Below, in pieces: positions 1 through 5,060 of a stretch of DNA of 7,365 bases. The notes under the pieces were generated by a model, which searched no databases, was not told where the DNA came from, and saw only the letters and a list, made by a program, of their open reading frames with translations. Source of the DNA: Streptomyces regalis (GTDB lineage: Bacteria; Actinomycetota; Actinomycetes; Streptomycetales; Streptomycetaceae). Location of the stretch: the NCBI RefSeq assembly GCF_001509475.1, contig NZ_LLZG01000160.1:1-7365 (forward strand), in the 5' to 3' direction. Both the position numbers and the translations under genes were made by a program. The stretch's first letter is position 1. Every line of letters begins with the position of its first letter.

Positions 1-51
1 AGCCTCCACGGGCTCGACAGCCTCGGATCCGGACACGTTCTCACTGGTCAT
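1..51 (-). CDS. N-terminus of an unknown protein, cut by the window edge
   Basis: Only 17 codons are visible, beginning MTSENVSGSE; the rest lies beyond base 1. The ATG at 49-51 is chosen because GGAAG sits about 8 nt upstream on the minus strand. A second in-frame ATG at 64-66 has no comparable ribosome site. It begins 24 nt after the stop of the cation transporter, so it is probably the third gene of the same operon and may share a role in metal handling. The visible residues are hydrophilic and acidic, with no motif, so no function is assigned. Confidence 0.45.
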   Translation of the reverse strand, partial: MTSENVSGSEAVEPVEA

Positions 52-75
52 CGATGCATCTTCCATGATCGGGAG

Positions 76-687
76 TTACACCGAACGTCTTACAGTCCCC
101 ACGGCGACGGCGGCGATAACGAGGGCGGCGATCGGGTCGGCCCAAGACCAGCCGAGTGTGGCGTTGAGGACCAGGCCCACCAGGAGCACGGCGGACAGGT
201 ACGTGCACTGCAGGGTCTGCTTGGAGTCGGCGACCGCCGAGGTGGAGCCGAGTTCGCGGCCCGCGCGGCGCTGGGCGGCGGATAGGAACGGCATCACCGC
301 CAGGGACAGGGCGCCGAGCACGATGCCCGGGAGGGACCGTTCGGCTTCGCCCATACCGGCCAGGGCGCGGACGGCGTCAACCGTGACGTAGGCGGCGAGC
401 GCGAAGAACGACACCGCGATGATGCGCAGGGTGGTCTTCTCGCGGGCTTCACGTACGGCGTGCTCGCGTGCGGAGAACTGCCAGGCGACCGCGGTGGGCG
501 AGGAGACCTCGACGACGGAGTCCAGGCCGAAGCCGATCAGTGCGGTGGAGGAGGCGAGGGTGCCGGCAGTGAGGGCGACGCCCGCCTCGATGACGTTGTA
601 GGTGATGGTCGCGGCGACCAGCAGGCGTATCCGGTGGGCGAGGGTGTCGCGTCGGGCTGGAGACGGTCCGAGGGATATCGCGGTCAT
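76..687 (-). CDS. Cation diffusion facilitator (CDF) family transporter
   Basis: A 203-residue membrane protein expected to export divalent metal (Zn, Cd or similar) from the cytoplasm in exchange for protons. The reading frame stays open upstream to 1143, but the ATG at 685-687 is chosen because it overlaps the stop of the upstream regulator as ATGA, the usual sign of translational coupling. Hydrophobic segments lie near residues 22-42, 45-70, 88-108, 119-136, 163-180 and 184-197. Candidate metal ligands are N31/E34 in the first helix, D56/E60 in the GFGLDSVVE motif of the second, and D154 in ADSKQT before the fifth. The tail ends abruptly (AVAVGTVRRSV) right after the last helix; relatives I remember run on into a Cys-containing tail, so a 3' deletion is possible. 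The sensor beside it suggests metal-induced expression. Confidence 0.85.
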   Translation of the reverse strand: MTAISLGPSPARRDTLAHRIRLLVAATITYNVIEAGVALTAGTLASSTALIGFGLDSVVEVSSPTAVAWQFSAREHAVREAREKTTLRIIAVSFFALAAYVTVDAVRALAGMGEAERSLPGIVLGALSLAVMPFLSAAQRRAGRELGSTSAVADSKQTLQCTYLSAVLLVGLVLNATLGWSWADPIAALVIAAVAVGTVRRSV

Positions 688-1003
688 GGGCAGCAGTCCT
701 TGGCGTCGGAGTCGACGCATGTGCGGTCGGTCTCGACGGCCACCACGGCGGTTCGCAGGTCGTCGAGTGCATGCCCGAGGCGGTCGTCGGCCAGCTCGTA
801 GCGGGTACGGCGGCCATCGGGTACTGCGAGGACGAGACCGCAGTCGCGCAGGCAGGCAAGGTGGTTCGACAGCCGGGTGCGAGAGACGCCCAGTGCATCG
901 GCAAGGTCGGCGGGGTGGGCCGGGGCTTCGCGCAGGGCGAGCAGGATGCGGCAGCGGATCGGATCGGCGAGCGCGCGGCCGAACCGGACCTGTCGCCGCG
1001 CAT
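684..1003 (-). CDS. cmtR: CmtR-like ArsR/SmtB metal-sensing repressor, start disrupted
   Basis: A winged-helix repressor of the ArsR family, resembling mycobacterial CmtR, which senses Cd(II)/Pb(II). The frame ending at 684 reads FGRALADPIRCRILLALRE, then the recognition helix region with SRTRLSNHLACLRDCGL, then RRTRYELAD, and ends DRTCVDSDAKDCCP. The C-x3-C pair in NHLACLRDC and the later Cys match the three CmtR metal ligands known from the family. The frame has no ATG, GTG or TTG: it runs from a TGA at about 1080 into the domain without a start. An ATG at 1001-1003 (read VMRGDRS) lies exactly where the protein should begin but is in another frame, so a missing base just after it is the simplest explanation. 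The stop overlaps the CDF start (ATGA). In an intact form it would repress this operon until metal binds. Confidence 0.75.
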
Positions 1004-1228
1004 GACGTTGTTCTGTCTGTGCATGGGCGTAGGCGCCGCTGCGGGTCGGTGATCGGTGCTGGGAGTGTTGGGATTGCCTTCAGCCGGGCAGCGTCCCGGC
1101 TGCCGGTGCGGCTCGCCGAGCACGTGGGTGGAGATGGCGTCACCGAGTGGGCGTGGCCGCGGGGCTGTCCCCGGCCGACATCCCGCTGTGCTGTCGGCCG
1201 TTGCGAACGAGATCCGTGAGGTGGCTGG

Positions 1229-2024
1229 ATGCCGGGTAGCGGCCGACGAGATGCCCATCGAGTCGTTGCGCTGCTTGGTGCCTGTGGTGCGCTGCTCGTT
1301 CAGGGCTGCGGCTGGAGTGCGGAGAGTGGTGATCACGAAGCGGGCGACAAGCCTGCGGCCACGGCCACGAAGCCGGTAGCGGAGGTCGACCTCACGACCT
1401 CCGACGGGTTTCGCTACCGATTCAGCGCGACGGAAGCAACCTTCAACCCGGTCGAGGATCCCGCCGAGCCTGCTGACCCGGCAGCTCCCGGCACCCAGCA
1501 TCCTGAAGCTGGGAGACCAGCTCGGCGTGACGGCGTCGCAGGCCGAGGTGAGACGGGTCGTACCTGCCGACAAATCCATCGGCACCAAGAACTGCCGTCA
1601 GTTGACGTGGGGTCTGACGGGTGTCACCACCGGCGACGCCGCGGACCGGCCTGCGTTCTGCTTCTTCGGTCTGACCCCCAGCGTCGTTGACCCCGACGAC
1701 GATGCGACCATCCCGGCTGGCAAGTCCTCCGCAGTGACGTACATGGCGCTCGTCCCCGACACATTGCCCAAAGGCGGGATGCGCCTGGCCGTCAGCACCA
1801 GAACAGGAAAGGCGGTCTGGCGGCGGGCCACGTGGCCGTCGGTCAGATCGAGCCCGATCGCCAGCAGGCCCGACCAGCGGCTGTGCCCGAGGGCCGTGGC
1901 GGGGAGGTTGCCTCGACGAGAGCCGGCCGTGGTGCTCCAACAGGCCCAGATGCAGGACAGTGAGAGTCCAGCTGGTGGTCACCCACGCCCGGGCTCCGGG
2001 AGCACAGGCGGTCGTGAACAGTAG
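1229..2024 (+). pseudogene. Putative lipoprotein gene, frameshifted and truncated at the 3' end
   Basis: ATG 1229 has GAGG about 7 nt upstream and encodes a lipoprotein signal: basic start (RRDAHR), hydrophobic core VVALLGACGALLV, and lipobox LVQGC, so the mature protein would be anchored to the outer face of the membrane. The mature part reads TSDGFRYRFSATEATFNP in this frame up to about 1490. It continues in the next frame as ILKLGDQLGVTASQAE and later CRQLTWGLTGVTTGD, PAFCFFGLTPSVVDP and MALVPDTLPKGGMRLAV. One extra C in the CCC run at 1494-1496 explains the shift (GT-S-ILKL restored). From about 1815 the open frame, which runs to a stop at 2024, lies antisense to a phosphatidyltransferase fragment and is not native. 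No family is recognised. Confidence 0.6.
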
Positions 2025-2030
2025 CCCGTG
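1815..2030 (-). pseudogene. Fragment of a CDP-alcohol phosphatidyltransferase gene (second, inverted copy)
   Basis: Read on the minus strand this stretch encodes TTSWTLTVLHLGLLEHHGRL, then GHSRWSGLLAIG, then LDLTDGHVARRQ. It is nearly identical to part of the gene at 5061-5705, with three substitutions seen outside the indels. It lacks 23 bases present there (junction near 1912, between the LSS and RGNLPA coding parts), which shifts its frame. It keeps 27 bases that the other copy lacks, encoding LDLTDGHVA, which supplies the D-G-x2-A-R start of the CDP-alcohol phosphatidyltransferase motif. Neither a start nor a C-terminus remains, so it is a dead fragment, but it shows what the complete gene looked like. 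Confidence 0.75.
1815..2030 (-). repeat. Inverted repeat arm, partner at 5242-5451
   Basis: The stretch is the reverse complement of 5242-5451 apart from about three substitutions (for example near 1929, 2007 and 2023) and two indels of 23 and 27 bases. The arms lie about 3.2 kb apart in opposite orientation. No terminal repeats, target-site duplication or transposase are visible, so it looks like a recombined or duplicated gene piece rather than an insertion sequence. The end at 2030 coincides with an abrupt change to unrelated sequence. Confidence 0.8.
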
Positions 2031-2191
2031 AACTGCTCGGGCGCATTCAGCGCGGTCTGACCGACCCCGCCCTCCCCCTGGGAGAAGTCGGGGAGCGGCC
2101 CCGGGCCAAAGTCACGACAGGGGAGGCTGCGCTCGCCGAGGCCGATCGGTTTCTGCGGGTGATCGCGCATCATGACGACGAGCGGCCGTGA
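2030..2191 (+). pseudogene. Possible C-terminal remnant of an unrecognised gene
   Basis: A plus-strand frame runs from the edge of the repeat arm to TGA at 2189-2191 and reads ELLGRIQRGLTDPALPLGE, then KVTTGEAALAEADRFLRVIA, ending AHHDDERP. The helical, charged composition and GC-rich third positions look like a genuine protein tail. There is no start codon with a ribosome site, and the frame begins at the recombination edge. I cannot assign a family. Confidence 0.3.
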
Positions 2192-2442
2192 GGCTTGCGC
2201 AGGCCGTTGGATCACGAACCGCTCCGGGTGTACGGCGCGGTGACGTCGATGACCGAGGTGTCGCCGTGACAGAACTGGGCATCGAGCACCTGCTGATGGT
2301 CCGGTGAGCGTCGAGCAGGGTTTCGGCCGGGTGGCACGGACCTCGACGACACCCATGGTCCAACCCCCGGTGAGACTCGTGTCAACGCCCTCGACCGCAC
2401 GAACACCGCCACGCGTCACATGCAGAACTTCTGGAATCTCGC
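2192..2442. other. Stretch without a supported gene
   Basis: Several short frames exist on both strands, but none has a ribosome site, a recognisable motif or a consistent codon pattern. One minus frame contains VLDAQFCHGDTSVIDVTAPY, which reads somewhat like protein, but it is short and unsupported. This appears to be decayed sequence between the scar and the thioredoxin-like gene. No promoter or terminator is called. Confidence 0.4.
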
Positions 2443-2739
2443 TCAGACCACCCCGCCGCGGTCTGCCTCGGCAAGGAGTGCGCGCAACTGCTCAACGGTG
2501 GGCAAGGGGCCGACTCGGCAGGACAGGCTTGCTGGGTGTCCTGGTGGTGCCAGCGGGTCGGCGCCGTTGATCAGCAGGGTGGGTGAGCCGTGCATGCCCA
2601 GGCGTTCGGCGTCCGCGTTGTCAGTGATCTCGCGCCAGGTCACTGCAGTGTCTGCCGGTTCGTCCAGGGCGAGTGACAGGCGTTTGCGCACCAGCGGAGC
2701 GTGGGGGCACCCCGGTACGACCAGCACGGTGAGGTCCAT
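2443..2739 (-). CDS. Small thioredoxin-fold protein, similar to the alkylmercury-lyase-associated type
   Basis: A 98-residue cytoplasmic protein. It begins MDLTVLVVPGCPHAPL, a first strand followed by one cysteine (GCPHA) where thioredoxins carry CxxC, and it contains MHGSPTLLINGADPL, the cis-proline region of the fold. A second cysteine lies in SLSCR. The family is often annotated as thioredoxin-like or alkylmercury lyase family; it lacks the rest of a MerB enzyme, so carbon-mercury cleavage is not implied. A redox or thiol-carrier role is more likely. ATG 2737-2739 follows GAGGAGG at about 4-10 nt upstream. It starts 28 nt after the Crp/Fnr stop and should be co-transcribed with it. The stretch after SLSCR goes straight to VGPLPTVEQL; relatives I remember have a few more residues there, so a small in-frame loss is possible. 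Confidence 0.7.
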   Translation of the reverse strand: MDLTVLVVPGCPHAPLVRKRLSLALDEPADTAVTWREITDNADAERLGMHGSPTLLINGADPLAPPGHPASLSCRVGPLPTVEQLRALLAEADRGGVV

Positions 2740-2743
2740 GGGG

Positions 2744-2750
2744 CCTCCTC
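2744..2750 (-). promoter_or_regulatory. Strong ribosome binding site of the thioredoxin-like gene
   Basis: GAGGAGG on the minus strand, 4 nt before the ATG at 2739. It fixes the start and suggests good translation of the last gene of the operon. Confidence 0.6.
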
Positions 2751-2767
2751 GGTGGGGTGGCGCCGGT

Positions 2768-3481
2768 TTATCCGGCGGCGTCGTTCAGCCGCTCGGGGTC
2801 CAGGACGGTGATGCGGCCGCGGGCCAGGCGGAGCAGGCCGCGGCCGGCGAACTCGTGCAGGACCTTGGTGGTCGTCTCGCGGGAGGTGCCGGCCAGGGCG
2901 GCGAGCTGTTCGTGGGTGAGGACGATCTGCGGGTGGCGTGCCGTCGGCAGCAGCCTGCCGGTGGGGGTGTCGGCGCGGGCGGCGAGGGTGGTCAGAGTGG
3001 CGGCGATGCGCTGGGGGACAGACTTGAAGACGCTGTCGGACAGGCGCTGTTCGAGATCGGCGACGCGGAGGCCGAGCATCTCGGTGATCCGGGCGGCGAT
3101 GCGGGCGTCGGAGAGTAGGAACTTGTGCACGTCTGCGCGGCTCATCACACACACGGTGACGTCGTCGAGGGCTTCGGCGAAGTTGTCGTACATCCGTTGG
3201 CCGAGCAGGGCCATTTCGCCGAAGATCGTGCCGGGGCTGATGATGGCGCAGGTCAGGGCGCGGCCGTCGGCGGAGACGCGGAAGATGCGCACCCGGCCGC
3301 GTTTGAGGATGAACAGCACCTCGCTGGGCTGCTGCGGGGAGTGGAGGATCTCCCCGGCAGAGTAGGTTCTCATGGGGGCCGCTTCGGCGATGGCCTCCAT
3401 CTCCGGCTCGGACAGGTCGCGGAAGATGTCGACCTCGGACATGCACCAGGTGCGGTCGGCTTCGTCGTCGCGCTCGATCAT
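2768..3481 (-). CDS. Crp/Fnr family transcriptional regulator
   Basis: A 237-residue DNA-binding regulator. The N-terminal cyclic-nucleotide-binding-like beta barrel covers about residues 17-115 (IFRDLSEPEMEAI, SAGEILHSPQQPSEVLFILK, GTIFGEMALLGQRMYDNFAE). A long dimer helix follows at about 118-150, then the winged helix at about 152-226, with the recognition helix in LAGTSRETTTKVLHEF (residues 196-211). The Arg-Glu pair there is the type that reads GTGA half-sites in this family. The position that binds the cAMP phosphate (R-S or R-T after FGE) is YDNFAEA here, so cAMP binding is doubtful. Only C13, C80 and C111 are present, so there is no FNR-type four-Cys iron-sulfur site; the signal is unknown. 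ATG 3479-3481 has GAGGAG about 8 nt upstream. It lies downstream of the broken radical SAM gene and 28 nt before the thioredoxin-like gene. The frame is intact. Confidence 0.88.
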   Translation of the reverse strand: MIERDDEADRTWCMSEVDIFRDLSEPEMEAIAEAAPMRTYSAGEILHSPQQPSEVLFILKRGRVRIFRVSADGRALTCAIISPGTIFGEMALLGQRMYDNFAEALDDVTVCVMSRADVHKFLLSDARIAARITEMLGLRVADLEQRLSDSVFKSVPQRIAATLTTLAARADTPTGRLLPTARHPQIVLTHEQLAALAGTSRETTTKVLHEFAGRGLLRLARGRITVLDPERLNDAAG

Positions 3482-3683
3482 GTGCGTGGTCTCCTCGCGT
3501 CGCCCCGGCGCCCAGGGCGGTGGCGCGGCGCCCCATGGCGGGCTGGCCAGTGCGTCGGTGCCCTCGGCCAGACAGTAGGGCACAAGGTCGCTGCCGGGGG
3601 TGCTGCCGCGCTGGGCAGCACCCTGCGGCACGGGTCCGGGGCCGTCCGGCGACGCGGGTGGGGTCGGCGTCATCGTTCGGCCG
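3482..3683 (-). other. Spacer between the radical SAM remnant and the Crp/Fnr gene
   Basis: The Crp/Fnr frame stays open through this stretch, but the translation is Pro/Gly/Ala-rich low-complexity sequence without a motif. The missing C-terminal part of the radical SAM protein should lie here but is not recognisable in any frame, so the stretch probably contains a deletion junction. A promoter for the regulator could be here; none is convincing. Confidence 0.35.
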
Positions 3684-4532
3684 AGCCTCGCGGATGTCGG
3701 CGCCCGGTAGGACGTGGTTGGTGACGTACTCGAGGTAGTCCTCCACGTTGAGTAGGCGCGGGATGGGGACGACGGGGGAAGAAGTCGCCCTTGGCGAACC
3801 ACTGTGGGCACTTGGCGTTGATGAGCCGGATGACGTCGGGGTTGGTGAGCCGATGGAGCGGGTCGAACTCCACGTGCCGGCCCGAGTGGGTGACCGGCTG
3901 GAACGCCACCGAGCGGACGGCCGGGTGGTCGATGCCGAACTCGACGATGTCGCCCAACTCGTGCTCGTTCAACCCGCGTTCGACGGCGGCCACCAGGGCG
4001 ACGGTCAGCCCGGCCTCGGCGCAGTTGTCCAACGCCCGTTGCTTGAGCGTGCGCAGGTCCCGGCCGCGGATCTCCCGGTGCGTGCGCTCGTCGAAGCCGT
4101 CGAACTGCAGGTAGATGTTCACCGAGCGGCCAGGCGTCTGGTTGCGCTTGCCCAGTTCGGCGACGAAGCGGTGGTCGGTGGCCAGGCGGACGCCGTTGGT
4201 GTTGAGGGTGACGTTCCTGATCGGGCGGGCCTGGGCCAGGTCGATGAAGTCGAGGATGTGTTTGTGGATGGTGGGCTCTCCGCCGGAGAACATCACCACT
4301 TCCGCCTCGCCCTCCGACTCCACGAACACGTCGAGCATGGCCGCGCACTGTTCGTGGGTGATGGCGTAGCCGTCCAGGTTGCAGCCGGTGTTGACCTCGA
4401 TGATGCCCAGGCAGGCGTGCTGCTTGTGCTCCGGGCACAGCCCGCAGTCGCTGGGGCAGCCGGGATCGTGCCGGGCTTGTTGAAGCGGGCCGAGGCCAGG
4501 TACTCCTGCGCGTCCCTAGACCTTGTTGTCAC
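3684..4532 (-). pseudogene. Radical SAM protein of the Tes/MJ0619-like type, broken by several deletions
   Basis: The family uses S-adenosylmethionine and iron-sulfur clusters; archaeal Tes joins lipid tails, and the role of actinobacterial relatives is not established. GTG 4530-4532, 8 nt after the mauE-like stop, starts DAQEYLASARFNKPGT. A frameshift near 4466 then leads to GCPSDCGLCPEHKQHACLG and IIEVNTGCNLD. At 4371/4372 the frame jumps from CNLD to GYAITHEQ, although the radical SAM motif needs CNLxCPxC: the second and third cluster cysteines are gone, in frame. The core continues intact: MFSGGEPTIHKHILDFIDLA, LNTNGVRLA, VNIYLQFDGFDERTHREIRG, FQPVTHSGRH. Near 3774 FFP shifts frame into VVPIPRLLNVEDYLEYVTN, and the Cys-rich segment (remembered as CCFPTC) that should lie between is missing. 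Homology ends at DIREA near 3684, well short of the remembered C-terminus. The product cannot be a working radical SAM enzyme. Confidence 0.75.
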
Positions 4533-4540
4533 GGATGTGC

Positions 4541-4866
4541 CTATCCGCTGCTGCTCTCAGGGGGAGCATCCTGGACCGGGACGAACCAGCCGGGCCGCTG
4601 AGTGAGGTAGACGCCGAAACAGCCGCAGTCGGTCACCGACAGCTCCCGGGCGAATGCCTGCACCGCCGGCACGCCCCACACCAGCCACACCGGCCGTGAA
4701 CACCCACACCGGGGCGATGCAGCAACACGGCCAGCATCGCTGCGGCGGCGCCTTGCACCAGGCCGTACGCGCCGAGGATGGCCGGCATCTCACCCATGGA
4801 GGCGAGCTGCCCGATCCCCATCGCCGTATAGATCGTGCCCAGCACGAGCCGCAGCACCATGCCCAC
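4541..4866 (-). pseudogene. MauE/DoxX-like redox-associated membrane protein, broken
   Basis: Members are four-helix inner-membrane proteins thought to support disulfide or redox chemistry. The first part reads VLRLVLGTIYTAMGIGQLAS, then MPAILGAYGLVQGAAAAMLA, a recognisable MauE-like N-terminus. After VLL near 4718 the frame changes to APVWVFTA, and near 4692 changes again to VWLVWGVPAVQAFARELSVT, then DCGCFGVYLTQRPGWF, the family's Cys-Gly-Cys region, ending VQDAPPESSSG at TAG 4541-4543. About 60-70 residues usual between the first and third parts are missing. ATG 4858-4860 or GTG 4864-4866 could start it; the first would be leaderless with the promoter proposed at 4868-4873. It is the first gene of the operon, 8 nt ahead of the radical SAM gene. 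Confidence 0.7.
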
Positions 4867-4867
4867 G

Positions 4868-4873
4868 ACGCTA
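4868..4873 (-). promoter_or_regulatory. Candidate -10 element of the mauE-like operon
   Basis: TAGCGT (TANNNT) on the minus strand. Its centre is 33 bp from the centre of the palindrome at 4897-4910. Transcription would begin at about 4860, on the A of ATG 4858-4860, giving a leaderless message. This is an inference from spacing. Confidence 0.4.
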
Positions 4874-4896
4874 CGGCCGTACCGCGGCCGGGAACT

Positions 4897-4910
4897 GTAA
4901 GCGCGCTCAC
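4897..4910. promoter_or_regulatory. CRP/FNR-type operator, upstream of the mauE-like operon
   Basis: GTAAGCGCGCTCAC fits GTGA-N6-TCAC with one mismatch in the left half-site, and differs from the perfect site at 4978-4991 at one base. Its position at about -42 relative to the proposed start is the usual place for activation by CRP-type proteins. The regulator encoded at 2768-3481 is the natural candidate. Confidence 0.55.
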
Positions 4911-4977
4911 CGAACCCGCGACTTGATCACCGATGGTGGGGCGGCGCTGGGCTTGCGGCCGGCCGGCGTGTTGATCG

Positions 4978-4991
4978 GTGAGCGCGCTCAC
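4978..4991. promoter_or_regulatory. CRP/FNR-type operator, upstream of the phosphatidyltransferase gene
   Basis: GTGAGCGCGCTCAC is a perfect 14-bp palindrome with the form GTGA-N6-TCAC. Its centre is 33 bp upstream of the centre of a -10-like TACGGT at 5015-5020, the same distance and arrangement as at the divergent promoter. Centre-to-centre distance between the two operators is 81 bp. Confidence 0.6.
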
Positions 4992-5014
4992 GGCCCCCAC
5001 CCGGGTCGGCCGCC

Positions 5015-5020
5015 TACGGT
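5015..5020 (+). promoter_or_regulatory. Candidate -10 element of the phosphatidyltransferase gene
   Basis: TACGGT (TANNNT) with an expected start at A5027, leaving a 34-nt leader that contains GAGGAGG. No clear -35 hexamer is visible, which fits a promoter that depends on an activator bound at 4978-4991. Confidence 0.4.
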
Positions 5021-5060
5021 GGGCTCAGAACACCGCAGACACGAGGAGGGTCCGCCGACC

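Noticed and set aside
449..1588. Long minus-strand open frame of 379 codons
   Set aside because: It overlaps the cmtR-like and CDF genes in a different frame, and its translation is Arg/Pro/Thr-rich with no motif. Long empty frames are expected at this GC content.
1815..2030. Insertion sequence or transposon explanation for the inverted arms
   Set aside because: The arms are coding sequence of a lipid enzyme family, and no transposase, terminal inverted repeats or target duplications are visible.
2444..2465. Hairpin CAGACC/GGTCTG as terminator of the thioredoxin-like gene
   Set aside because: It overlaps the last codons of the gene, has a 10-nt loop and only a 6-bp stem, and no T-run.
2768..4438. 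556-codon minus frame as one large fused protein
   Set aside because: Only the part from 3481 down is a real protein (Crp/Fnr). The upstream part is out of frame with the radical SAM gene and reads as Arg/Pro-rich noise, so no fusion is claimed.
4293..4532. Separate small gene starting at GTG 4530
   Set aside because: Its first 22 codons fit the N-terminus of the radical SAM protein; after about 4466 it is out of frame with the conserved part. It is treated as the 5' end of that broken gene.
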